Shown in pieces: positions 27,688 to 35,900 of a stretch of 51,038 nt of DNA (the stretch's first letter is position 1; each line of letters begins with the position of its first letter). The notes below the pieces were generated by a model, which was given only the letters and a program-made list of their open reading frames with translations, was not told where the DNA came from and did no database searches. Origin of the DNA: Saprospiraceae bacterium (lineage in GTDB: Bacteria > Bacteroidota > Bacteroidia > Chitinophagales > Saprospiraceae); NCBI GenBank assembly GCA_016722285.1, contig JADKGI010000028.1, positions 1 through 51,038 on the forward strand, read 5' to 3'. Both the position numbers and the translations under genes were made by a program.

Positions 27688-27780
27688 ATCACAACGCTAT
27701 AATTTCTGCAGGTCTGATTTAAGTGCTTCGGATTATAGAAATCGGAAAATAGAAAAGAACTTCCCTGCAGAAAGTTAATC
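27688..27780 (+). repeat. Inverted repeat, possible attC
   Basis: TTTCTGCAGG (27703-27712) and CCTGCAGAAA (27764-27773) are perfect 10-bp complements around a 51-base centre, with CACAAC just outside on the left. The position, after the VOC pair, and the spacing fit an attC, but a matching R' core is not clear. The remainder of 27656-27950 is empty. Confidence 0.4.
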
Positions 27781-27950
27781 AGTAAATTACCGCCCTGTTT
27801 AGGAAATTATCAACTTTTAAAGAAGTGAAAATACCTTATACCAAAAGAGTTGAAATATCGATACGTAGCAAGCGGGCACAATACAGAACATCAGGGTGCT
27901 GTTTTATGTTATGCAAGACGCAACTCACGTGAAAAATCAATGGTAATAAT

Positions 27951-28589
27951 TTGATACAGCGATCTAAAAAAGCAAAAAATATTTGGTTACTAACACCGAT
28001 CTTTGGCACACTGATTTTTGTTCTTCTTTATTTTTTTGCGACACTTTATTATCCGGGCGGTTCACAGGTTGATCGACATTCTATAGGCTTTAGTTGGATA
28101 AATAACTATTGGTGCAACTTGCTGAACGAAACCGCCATTAACGGACAACCCAATCCTGCTAAACCGATTGCTTTGACAGGAATGTTTGTGCTGTGTATGA
28201 CACTATCCTTCTTCTGGTTTATTTTCCCAAGACAAATCTATACAAGCAAAACCTTAAGACTTACGATTCAAGTTTCAGGTGTTCTTGCAATGGCAGCTGC
28301 AGTCTTTTTATTTACAGACCTAAACCACGATTTAGTGACGAATCTTGCTTCATCGTTTGGTGCCATAGCAACAATTGGAACTTTTACAGGACTATACAAA
28401 AACAAATTTTTTGGACTCTTTGCATTTGGACTTTTGAATATTTTGCTTGTAGGACTCAACAATCTATGTTATTATAACCAAGAGTTGATTGTATATTTAC
28501 CTGTGGTCCAAAAAATCAGTTTTGTGGCATTTTTATTTTGGATTTGCTGTATTAGTATAAAAATATTCTTTAAACTTGAGCTTGGATGA
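27951..28589 (+). CDS. Integral membrane protein with six to seven predicted helices, DUF998-like
   Basis: A 212-residue membrane protein. Hydrophobic segments are near residues 11-30 (IWLLTPIFGTLIFVLLYFFA), 65-85 (ALTGMFVLCMTLSFFWFIF), 98-117 (SGVLAMAAAVFLFTDLNH), 125-140, 145-165 and 185-205. The loop SQVDRHSIGFSWINNYWCNLLNETAINGQPNP and the LNHDLVTNLAS loop resemble DUF998-type proteins, where the loop after helix 1 carries NYWCDL. The start is a TTG at 27951. No ATG gives a better N-terminus. Function unknown. Confidence 0.6.
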   Translation: MIQRSKKAKNIWLLTPIFGTLIFVLLYFFATLYYPGGSQVDRHSIGFSWINNYWCNLLNETAINGQPNPAKPIALTGMFVLCMTLSFFWFIFPRQIYTSKTLRLTIQVSGVLAMAAAVFLFTDLNHDLVTNLASSFGAIATIGTFTGLYKNKFFGLFAFGLLNILLVGLNNLCYYNQELIVYLPVVQKISFVAFLFWICCISIKIFFKLELG

Positions 28590-28757
28590 AGTACAATTAT
28601 CGGCAGAACATATCCCGGCTTTCATGCCTGCCATTGGGCTATTAGTATTAAATAACGATATTTAGCAATAAATAAAGTTTCAGCACCAGGCGTAAAGAAG
28701 GTTGCTTCACCAACCTAACTAAGCTAATAATACAATAAGAAATAAAAAGATAGAACC

Positions 28758-29518
28758 ATGATGAAATTCTTTCATTTAATAAGGAAAAAGCTGCTGGATG
28801 AAGGCAATCTGAAAAGATATCTGATGTATGCTATAGGAGAAATCTTACTGGTAGTTATTGGGATTTTAATAGCACTTCAAATCAACAATTGGAATCAAGC
28901 GAATTCCGATAGTAGATTGCTCATGAATATATGACAAACCTGGTTACAGAGTTAAGTTCAGATCTGGATTATTTCAAACAACTTATATCTAACAATGACA
29001 AACAAAAATCCTACATTGATGAAATACTAATTGCTTTAAACACCGAAAAAACGACTAAGCTAAAAGAATAAGAATTAATGTTGAAACTGATGGAAGCAAC
29101 TGACCCTGCTGACTTTTTTCCAAAAACTGCTACGTATCAGGATTTGGTTTCGAGCGGAAAAATGATTTTAATAAAGCCTTTGGATTTAAGACAAAAGATA
29201 ATCACTCATTATAATTTGGTGGAACAAAAGTCATTGCATATTAACCGGGAGCTTGGCTATAGCTGGGATCATTTAATTCCTTTTTTAAATGATAATGGAT
29301 TTTATGAATGGTGAAATTTTCCCGCAATATCATTAGATACCACACTAATTTCAAGGACAAAACATTTTTCAATTTTAGACCTTAAAAAATCGTCAAAAGA
29401 TTTTGAAGCAGCAGAAAACAATCTATTTTTTGCAAAACTGATGTTAACTGTTAGAAATAAAAATCTTGAAGAATTGATCCAATCAACACAAAAATTAATT
29501 GATGAGGTTGTTAAATAG
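28758..29518 (+). pseudogene. DUF6090 family protein, decayed
   Basis: The ATG at 28758 opens with the family hallmark KKLLDEGNLKRYLMYAIGEI followed by LLVVIGILIALQINNWN (single transmembrane helix), as in the abundant Bacteroidota DUF6090 proteins. A one-base loss near 28921 shifts the frame to HEYMTNLVTELSSDLDYFKQ. In that frame there are in-frame stops at about 29069 (TAA) and 29312 (TGA) before the natural end at 29516. With these read through, the length is about 254 residues, normal for the family. Two substitution stops besides the frameshift make real decay likely. Confidence 0.75.
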
Positions 29519-30305
29519 ATAAAATTTTTTTTATTTGGTAATAGAACGGACTGGTAAGTGTGGAAACTATAATTGGTTGTGAAAATGATTTTAACAATGC
29601 AATTTTTAAGCAATTTTATTCACTTGAGAAATGTTAAATCTGCCCATAAAATAGTTCATTTGAATTACATTGGAAAGGCTTCAGATGGAGCAAAGGTAAT
29701 TTCGATTTTCACTCCATGGTGAAGAAGGTGAAAATAGTGAATTTGTTTTCGCTGACATATAGATTAAAAATGGATAAATTGTATTTCTTTTTACTCCCTC
29801 CATTAATGAGAGAAGACATTAAAAAATCGTTGATTCCTTCCAGAGTGGAGGGTAAAATCATGGATTTTTGATGAGAATCTGCATAGGTGATAAAAAATGT
29901 AAAAAAAATTCTGATATCTCGTCAACCCATATTATATTTATCTCACTAAAAGGAAATATACCACTTACTGCCGGCCATGTTCGGGTCAGGCCAAGGGAAG
30001 GCAATCATAGAAAATAATATTTCCCAAAGTAACCCACCTGCTGTAAGTATGATGTCATGTCAGGTAGATAACACCTGACATTAAGCTAAAATCTGTGTAC
30101 AAACGTATGCGAAACATTTATACACGATTATTATTTTATTGCCTAGTGATTGGCTTGATATAATATAACTTACTGAAAATTAAATATATAATGGATGTTT
30201 TGATATCTGAGATTGCCTCAAGTTTGCGGATATACAATCGTTATGCGTCAGCTTAAAAAAACAACAGTTCTAAATCTAAACAGTAGTATTTTAACAGAAT
30301 TAACT
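29519..30305. other. Intergenic region with hairpin and a cassette core
   Basis: No gene recognised over about 790 bases. A perfect 9-bp stem ATGTCAGGT (30057-30065) / ACCTGACAT (30073-30081) with a 7-base loop has no T-tract after it. GTTATGCG at 30240-30247 complements CGCATAAC at 33466-33473 and probably marks the left end of the cassette holding the ImmA/IrrE and DUF4411 genes. Confidence 0.5.
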
Positions 30306-30314
30306 ATATAATTT

Positions 30315-31732
30315 CACTGTTAACCGACTTAAATTATAATTCACCAAATATCACTCGTAAACAACTGACTGTCAATGACCATTGTTTAAGACTTCCTTTA
30401 GTACCCCCCATATTTTAAAAGATCGATAATTGAGGACAGGGTGATTTATTTTTTGTCTTTGTGGCTTTTACATAAGTTCTGCGGCTGTTTTCAACCATCC
30501 AGATTACATCTATGAGGCTTATCATGTGGATCCTGACCAATGCTGCCACTGTAGAGAAGGCTTTTTTTGTTTCAGATTTTACTTTTAGAACCAGGAGTAG
30601 TAATTGTGCTATCAATGTGCACCATATTTGTGTCTTTATCCCGTTTTCTGTTTCTGAATAGAAAAAGTGCAATTGAAAATTTTGTTTCAACTTCTTGAAC
30701 AGGAGCTCTATATTCCACCTGAGTTTATATATATAAGCGACTTCTTCTCTTTTATTTCAAAGTTATTGGTGATAAACTCATATACCCTTCCTTTTTCGTC
30801 TTTGTATGTGACTTTCCTCAAGCACAACGCTTTTTCTTCTCCGTTGTCCTTGTATTTAAGGTGTATGTGTTCTTCTTTTGAGACACCATATTCTGTGTCG
30901 TTCAGTTCTTTACAATATGTTTGTTCTATGATGTCATATACTGCATTTTTCTTCAATCTACATACAAAATTGATCTTCTTGCCTGTAAATTTAGCAAATT
31001 GGAGGTAATGGTTATAGGCCCTGTCAAACACCACCATACTATGCTCGGGAAGGTTTAGGTATTGAATAAAAGTTTTATCATGACATTTGGCCTCGCTGAT
31101 CTTTACAAACGCAGGGGTATCAGCGTGTGCATCAATGAGCATATGGACTTTGAGCCCACCTTTCTTCCTGCCGTCATCCTTTGGATTGCGCCCCACACCT
31201 TTCATAATATCAGAGAATAGTCTAATGGTACTCGAATCAAAGATAAATAGGTCGCTGAATGATACATTATTAATGCGGCTGACCGACAAAATTGGCTTAA
31301 AATGTTGCAGAAGTTCAAAGTACAGCTTTTCAAAAAACACGTTGTCCCGTTCTCTCAATCCATCACCGGCAGTACTCCTGGCAGGTGACGATTTAAGTCC
31401 AAGATGATTTAATTTACCTTGCATTCCCATCATTCCATCACATATTTCACCCATAGAATCACATCTGCTTAATATTCCAAAAAGCATAGTGATCAGTTGT
31501 GTCCAAGCAGGGAATGACCTGTAATGCTTATCTGTTTTGTGGGTTAGTGCTAATATTGAAAACTTATCTTTTGGTATAAAATCAATCAATTGTTTGAAAA
31601 TTGGCTGACCGACTAAATTTTTTGAGTTATCTTTGACTGTCATACTTAGTGTGTTTGGTAGCCAAAAGGTATGACAAAAGGGTTAATCTTTGAGGTTAAC
31701 CCACCTTTTTATTTTTAAGTCGGTTAGTAGTG
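30315..31732 (-). mobile_element. IS4-family insertion sequence, copy A, with 9-bp target duplication
   Basis: A 1,418-bp element. Terminal inverted repeats begin CACTGTTAACCGACTT on the left and, reverse-complemented, CACTACTAACCGACTT on the right (two mismatches), extending into AAA. It is flanked by a perfect 9-bp target-site duplication ATATAATTT at 30306-30314 and 31733-31741, so the insertion is bounded exactly. It carries one transposase gene on the minus strand. It lies between a cassette core at 30240 and the ImmA/IrrE gene it leads into. A second copy begins at 49642. Confidence 0.9.
30415..31643 (-). CDS. IS4 family transposase (DUF4372 N-terminal domain), one frameshift
   Basis: DDE transposase of about 409 residues. 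The N-terminal DUF4372 part reads NSKNLVGQPIFKQLIDFIP and HYRSFPAWTQLITMLFG. The catalytic domain has LFIFDSSTIRLF (first Asp), VFDRAYNHYLQFAKF (second Asp) and, after the frame break, IYKLRWNIELLFKKLKQNFQL with the catalytic Glu in the Y-x2-R-x3-E-x6-K signature. The break near 30745 is a missing A: this copy has AAAA where copy B at about 50075 has AAAAA and stays in frame (IKREEVIIYKLR). The residue order and the YREK-type signature assign it to IS4. The element is probably active if the missing base is an error. Confidence 0.85.
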
Positions 31733-31758
31733 ATATAATTTGTAATTTTGACTTCATA

Positions 31759-32937
31759 ATGGCAGACAAAGCATACATAACACCAAATGTTCTGAAATGG
31801 GCAAGAGAATCGGCAAGAATGACCGAGCAAATTGCTGCTGCCAAAGTTTCTAGTTCTATTGGAAAGTTAAAGGAATGGGAAGAGGGAATCAGCCAGCCAA
31901 CTATTCGACAAGCACAGATATTAGCTAAATCATACAAAAGACCTTTTGCACTTTTCTTTTTACCCGACATTCCTCGAGACTTTATGCCATTGCAAGACTT
32001 TAGAAAATCGGGTTCAAAATCGTTGACAACGTCTTCAATTTTTATAATCAGAGAAATACAGCAAAAACAGGCATGGATAAGTGATGTTTATTCAGAAAAT
32101 CAAGAAGAAAAACTACCATTTGTTGGGCGATTTAACATAAATGACAACCCTCAAAAAGTAGCAAATGACATACTTCAAACTTTAAATATTAATCCATTAT
32201 TTTACAAATCTGACAATCCAATAAAAGAGTGGATTGATACAGCGGAGACTAATGGGATATTTATTTCACGGACAAGCTTTATTAATTCTCGACTGAAATT
32301 AGACTCTGAAGAATTACAAGGTTTTGCAATCGCAGACCCTCATGCCCCATTCGTATTTGTAAATTCAGAAGATTGGAATGCACCACAACTTTTTACATTA
32401 GTTCATGAATTAGCACATATTTGGATTGCAGAAACGGGTATTTCAAACGAAGTTGAACCTAATTTGAAACAGAAGGATAAATTTCATCCTGTCGAATTAT
32501 TTTGCAACGAAGTAGCAGCAAATGCACTTATGCCGAATGAAATAATATTAGATTTTGATACCTCATTCTTTCAGTCTTCAAAAGACGTTTTTAAAATTGC
32601 CAAACAATTAGGCGTTAGTTCGTTTGCATTATTGGTAAGAGCATTAAATCTCAATATCATTTCAGTAGCTACATATCAGAATCTAAAAAAACAAGCGGAT
32701 ATAGATTTTGCAGAATATCTAAGAAAGGAAGTAGAAAAGAAAGCTAAACAAAAAGAGAGGGAAAAGCAAGGCGGTCCAAATTATTTTTTATTACAACTAA
32801 ATAGAAATAGTAGGTTATTTACACAAACCGTTTTAGATGCATTTCGTGGAGGATTTATTGAACCAACTCTGGCGAGTAATCTTTTAAATGTTCAAGTAAC
32901 TAAATTTCAAAAATTAGAATCTCAATTTGCTAGATGA
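31759..32937 (+). CDS. XRE HTH plus ImmA/IrrE metallopeptidase
   Basis: A 392-residue two-domain protein. Residues 1-75 are a degenerate XRE DNA-binding domain (YITPNVLKWARESARMTEQIAAAKV, IGKLKEWEEGISQPTIRQAQILAKSYKRPFALFFLPD). A linker follows, then an ImmA/IrrE zinc peptidase domain with the HELAH motif near residue 216 (LFTLVHELAHIWIAETG) and the downstream ELFCNEVAANALMP glutamate ligand. ImmA-type peptidases cleave repressors, and in toxin-antitoxin settings the XRE-peptidase acts as regulator. The start is placed at the ATG at 31759, since the longer frame from 31690 begins inside the IS. A TAATTTTG -7-like box at 31743-31750 lies 8 bases upstream. It overlaps the next gene by ATGA. Confidence 0.9.
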   Translation: MADKAYITPNVLKWARESARMTEQIAAAKVSSSIGKLKEWEEGISQPTIRQAQILAKSYKRPFALFFLPDIPRDFMPLQDFRKSGSKSLTTSSIFIIREIQQKQAWISDVYSENQEEKLPFVGRFNINDNPQKVANDILQTLNINPLFYKSDNPIKEWIDTAETNGIFISRTSFINSRLKLDSEELQGFAIADPHAPFVFVNSEDWNAPQLFTLVHELAHIWIAETGISNEVEPNLKQKDKFHPVELFCNEVAANALMPNEIILDFDTSFFQSSKDVFKIAKQLGVSSFALLVRALNLNIISVATYQNLKKQADIDFAEYLRKEVEKKAKQKEREKQGGPNYFLLQLNRNSRLFTQTVLDAFRGGFIEPTLASNLLNVQVTKFQKLESQFAR

Positions 32938-33440
32938 ACACAGTGGCAAATAAATATTGTTTAGATGCCAATGTGCTAATTCAAGCATGGCAAAAATATT
33001 ACAACCCAAAGTTTTGTCCTGACTATGGGAAGATATTGATTGAACTTGGCAAACAAGACAAGATTTTTATTCCTGAATCTGTATATGAAGAAATTGTAAG
33101 AACAGAAGACGACCTTTCTAAATGGTTGAAAAATAGCAAAATTCCTATTAAAAAGGTAAGTGAACAAGTTGCTAATTGTTTGAAAAACATTTATTCATCA
33201 AATCCTAATCATGTAAACTTAGTAGACAATACTAAAGCACGGTCATTGGCCGACCCTTGGGTAATTGCACACTCCATACATGAAAACGCCACAGTTGTTA
33301 CAAAAGAAGAAAAAGTAACTGCGCTAAACTCTAACAAAATAAAAATTCCAAATGTTTGCGACAATATGGGTGTTCGTTGGATAAATGATTTTCAGTTCAT
33401 TGACGAGTTAGATATAAAGTTTAAATGTTCGTTGACATAA
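32934..33440 (+). CDS. DUF4411 (PIN-like) family protein
   Basis: A 168-residue PIN-fold protein of the DUF4411 family, probably the toxin-like ribonuclease of the pair with the XRE-ImmA/IrrE gene. The PIN features are YCLDANVLIQAWQKYY (first acidic Asp), PESVYEEIVRTEDDLSKWL, a later acidic LADPWVIAHSIHENATVVTKEEK (ADPW with the conserved D) and NVCDNMGVRWIND near the C-terminus. Start overlaps the upstream stop (ATGA), so the two are translationally coupled. ImmA/IrrE-DUF4411 pairs are recurrent in defence and toxin-antitoxin surveys. The biochemical role here is inferred. Confidence 0.85.
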   Translation: MNTVANKYCLDANVLIQAWQKYYNPKFCPDYGKILIELGKQDKIFIPESVYEEIVRTEDDLSKWLKNSKIPIKKVSEQVANCLKNIYSSNPNHVNLVDNTKARSLADPWVIAHSIHENATVVTKEEKVTALNSNKIKIPNVCDNMGVRWINDFQFIDELDIKFKCSLT

Positions 33441-33465
33441 TAACGAATTGACAAGAAGGCCGACC

Positions 33466-33545
33466 GCATAACATAGACTACCACGGACATCTCGCCCATT
33501 CTGGACAAGCCGTCGGGTAGCCGACCCGTTCGTTCTATCACATTG
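33466..33545 (+). repeat. attC-like recombination site after DUF4411
   Basis: CGCATAAC (33466-33473), 25 bases after the DUF4411 stop, complements GTTATGCG at 30240-30247. The right arm CCCGTTCGTTCTATCACATTG pairs imperfectly with ATAGACTACCACGG on the left, and the centre contains a GTCGGGTAGCCGAC hairpin. About 80 bases, attC-like. Confidence 0.5.
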
Positions 33546-33568
33546 AAATGAGAATTTTCAGCTAATTG

Positions 33569-33619
33569 TTTATTTGGTAACGGAACAAATTACTAACTTT
33601 AGGCGTTATTACCAATAAA
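33569..33619 (+). promoter_or_regulatory. Operator/promoter-like region before second higBA
   Basis: TTTATTTGGTAACG (33569-33582) and CGTTATTACCAATAAA (33604-33619) form an imperfect inverted repeat. TAACTTTA (33594-33601), one mismatch from the Bacteroidota -7 consensus, lies between the arms. This fits an autorepressed toxin-antitoxin promoter. The inner GTTATTAC may also serve as a cassette core. Confidence 0.4.
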
Positions 33620-33621
33620 GT

Positions 33622-33906
33622 TTGATAAATAGTTTTGCGGATAAGGAAACAGAGAAGATTTGGGAAGGTAAAAGGTCAAAATATTTGCCAACCGAAATAC
33701 AACACGTGGCACGTAGAAAACTCAGAATGATTAATAATGCTGACAACATCAATGATTTGAGAATACCACCTGCAATCCACTTGAAGAAACTCACAGGTGA
33801 ACTCTCAGATTTTTATAGCATTCGAATCAATGATCAATGGAGAATTATATTTAGCTGGCAAAGTAACAATGCAGGTGACGTTCAAATAACAGATTATCAT
33901 GAGTAA
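33622..33906 (+). CDS. higB: HigB-type toxin (RelE superfamily)
   Basis: A 94-residue RelE-fold toxin. The family motif is complete: INSFADKETEKIWEGKRSKYLP, QHVARRKLRMINNADNINDLRIPPAIHLKKLTGELSDFYSIRINDQWRIIFSWQ, TDYHE. The catalytic basic and aromatic residues, including the conserved RINDQWRI, are present. The start is a TTG at 33622. No in-frame ATG is available upstream of the conserved core. The antitoxin ATG overlaps the toxin's final codons by 8 bases, the typical higBA arrangement. Confidence 0.9.
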   Translation: MINSFADKETEKIWEGKRSKYLPTEIQHVARRKLRMINNADNINDLRIPPAIHLKKLTGELSDFYSIRINDQWRIIFSWQSNNAGDVQITDYHE

Positions 33907-34186
33907 ACTAAAGAACATACATCCCGGAGAAATTTTGGAAGAAGAATTTCTGAAACCTATGGGTATTACAGCGTATAAACTATCTCAAGCCATCAGAGTG
34001 CCACAAACGAGAACGAGTCAAATCCTAAAAGGAAGAAGGAGAATCACAGCTGATACAGCATTGAGATTTTCAAAATATTTTGGAACATCATCCAAATTTT
34101 GGCTTGGCCTTCAAAATGATTTTGATATCGAAGAAGAACAAATTAAGATTAAGAAAGAATTGGAACTTATAGAAACGATGAATTAA
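33899..34186 (+). CDS. higA: HigA antitoxin, XRE HTH
   Basis: A 95-residue antitoxin of the HigA (VapI-like) type. It opens MSKLKNIHPGEILEEEFLKPMGITAYKLSQAIRVPQTRTSQILKGRRRITADTALRFSKYFGTSSKFWLGLQNDFDIEEEQ, with the helix-turn-helix at residues 20-60 and the LGLQ.DFD stretch characteristic of the family. It should bind and neutralise the toxin upstream and repress the operon. It is a different lineage from the HigA at 13864. Confidence 0.92.
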   Translation: MSKLKNIHPGEILEEEFLKPMGITAYKLSQAIRVPQTRTSQILKGRRRITADTALRFSKYFGTSSKFWLGLQNDFDIEEEQIKIKKELELIETMN

Positions 34187-34447
34187 AAAACTTGCTAATA
34201 TCAAATACCCAAAATGAGCTATTTACAAGAAGCTTAAATTAGGTAGTTAAAATACTAATGACTTTAAAAATGGAAACAAGCACGAAGCTATAACAGCACG
34301 CACTATAAATTGGCCGTTAAGTGATTAAATGAAGCTTTGTGGCCTCAGACGGATTCACTCCTGGCAGAAAGTTTAGTGCTCCGAAATCGACAACTTCAAA
34401 CATCCGCAAACCGTTTACAATTAAAAACCGAAGGACAATCATCAAAT
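34187..34447. other. Intergenic, possible attC core
   Basis: AGCTATAACAGCACGC (about 34277) followed by GGCCGTTAAGTG (about 34310) could be R'' and R' cores of a degraded attC. A 37-codon extension upstream of the next GNAT gene, in frame from 34337, reads across this stretch and looks non-coding (WPQTDSLLAESLVLRNRQLQ). Confidence 0.35.
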
Positions 34448-35047
34448 ATGAAAAGCAGCCTATTCGATACAGAAATAGTACTTGAAAACGAGCGCATTTT
34501 GCTGCTTCCTTTTGAGACGCAAAGAAATCAGGAACTTAAAGAAGTGATTTTTGATGATTCAATATGGACGTATATGGGTATGTATATAAGAACACAATCT
34601 GATTTTGATGAATATGTAAGACTCACACTCGACCAAAAAAACAGGGGTATTTGTTACCCATTTGTCGTCATTGATAAATTGTCCGGAAGGGTAGCGGGCA
34701 GCACCCGATACGGGTATATACATGCGCCGAATCAAAAATGCGAAATTGGCTGGACCTGGTACGGAAAAGAATTTCAGGGTAAAGGATTGAATAAGGCATG
34801 CAAATATGAATTATTAAAATTTGGGTTTGAAAATATAGGTTTTCAGCGTATTCAATTTAGCGCAGACACCGAAAACGCAAGGTCTCAGAAAGCCATATTA
34901 AAATTGGGAGCAACAAAAGAAGGCATTTTCAGAAATAATTATATCGATTCAGAAGGAATGAGCCGGGATGATGTTTATTTCAGCATTCTGCAAGAGGAAT
35001 GGGTTGATATAAAATCAAGTGTGTTCAGTAAGTTTAACAATAAGTAA
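34448..35047 (+). CDS. GNAT family N-acetyltransferase
   Basis: A 199-residue RimJ/RimL-like GNAT (acetyltransf_3 type). It has VLENERILLLPFETQRNQELKEV near the N-terminus, GRVAGSTRYGYI (beta4), CEIGWTWYGKEFQGKGLNKACKYELLKFGFENIGFQRIQFSADTENARSQKAILKLGATKEGIFRNN (acetyl-CoA loop QGKGLNKACK and motif B). The closing GMSRDDVYFSILQEEW is typical of RimJ/L relatives that acetylate protein N-termini or small amines. The substrate is unknown. The ATG at 34448 is chosen over the upstream GTG at 34337 because the family starts at this point. Confidence 0.9.
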   Translation: MKSSLFDTEIVLENERILLLPFETQRNQELKEVIFDDSIWTYMGMYIRTQSDFDEYVRLTLDQKNRGICYPFVVIDKLSGRVAGSTRYGYIHAPNQKCEIGWTWYGKEFQGKGLNKACKYELLKFGFENIGFQRIQFSADTENARSQKAILKLGATKEGIFRNNYIDSEGMSRDDVYFSILQEEWVDIKSSVFSKFNNK

Positions 35048-35115
35048 CTGACTCAACATGGTAATAAAATGAACAAACAATATGCGTCACTTATCAACAT
35101 CAATATACATACCCT

Positions 35116-35793
35116 ATGAAATATAATGAACTCGACAATCCGGTATGGAATGCACTGAATGAGGTTCACGGAGAGTTTTCTTTGGATTATGGCGCTCTTA
35201 AATTTTACAAGCAGCAATATGGTCCTTTTGGCGGATTTTTGCCTGGTAGTGATACTATAGGTGGTATAGATCTATATGCGGCCAAATCCAATAATTTTTT
35301 TGTGGTTGGCGAGAGACCCGAATATAGTAAACAGCTATTTTTAAACAATCAGTTGATTTGCGAACAGATGGTTTTAGAAAAACCGGCTGAGTTGGAAAGA
35401 AAGGAAACAATTGTGCCATTAATCACTGATCGACATAAATTGGAATTATTTGATTTAATCAATCTGGTATATCCGGGTTACTACAAGAGGAATACGGCTG
35501 ACTTGGGAAGGTATTTTGGTATATACAGTCATAATAAACTGGTGGCTGTCACAGGTGAGAGGATGAAATTAAATGATTATACAGAAATCAGTGCAGTCGT
35601 AACACAACCGGAATATAGTGGAAAAGGATTTGCAAAGCAGCTGATCTCTCATGTGGCGGAACTCATATTCGACGAAAATAAATTACCTTTTCTGCATGTT
35701 GCCGAAACAAATCATGTAGCCATCAGGCTTTATGAAAGCCTGGGATTTTCAAAAAGGCAAAAGATGAACTTTTGGCACTTAATGAAAAAGTAA
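35116..35793 (+). CDS. GNAT family N-acetyltransferase, FR47-like
   Basis: A 225-residue acetyltransferase with an N-terminal non-catalytic region (NPVWNALNEVHGEFSLDYGALKFY, DLYAAKSNNFFVVGE) and a C-terminal FR47-like GNAT domain: TEISAVVTQPEYSGKGFAKQLISHVAELIFDENKLPFLHVAETNHVAIRLYESLGFSKRQKMNFW. The acetyl-CoA loop is YSGKGFAKQL. Substrate unknown. It is the last gene in the rightward run. The next genes run leftward, and no attC-like site was recognised after it. It could be cassette or chromosomal. Confidence 0.9.
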   Translation: MKYNELDNPVWNALNEVHGEFSLDYGALKFYKQQYGPFGGFLPGSDTIGGIDLYAAKSNNFFVVGERPEYSKQLFLNNQLICEQMVLEKPAELERKETIVPLITDRHKLELFDLINLVYPGYYKRNTADLGRYFGIYSHNKLVAVTGERMKLNDYTEISAVVTQPEYSGKGFAKQLISHVAELIFDENKLPFLHVAETNHVAIRLYESLGFSKRQKMNFWHLMKK

Positions 35794-35900
35794 AGCAAAT
35801 TATTTGACAACCAAAATCATATTTAAACATACCTAAGTCAAATTAATATCGCCAAACTATTCATCATGAAAGTGAATCAATCCGGAATTAATTTAGCATC

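Larger units (their letters stand above)
10635..34447 (+). other. Putative integron cassette array without integrase (CALIN-like)
   Basis: All genes in this stretch point the same way except the IS transposase. They are small, functionally unrelated and typical of cassette cargo: three toxin-antitoxin-type pairs, GNATs, VOC proteins, a DHFR-like reductase, and DUF1810. Short cores of the form GTTRxxx recur before genes (GTTGGCA 10635, 11964, 23171; GTTGTATGCC 23484; GTTATGCG 30240) and their complements occur after genes (TGCTAAC 11839, GCCAAC 23107, GGCATACAAC 23908, CGCATAAC 33466). Where a cassette's left core and its own right-hand R'' core can be paired, they match, which is what integron cassettes require. 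The 3.6-kb DUF2339/DUF3999 segment is large for a cassette and may be chromosomal or a fused remnant. A covariance-model attC search has not been run, so the array is inferred. Confidence 0.6.
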
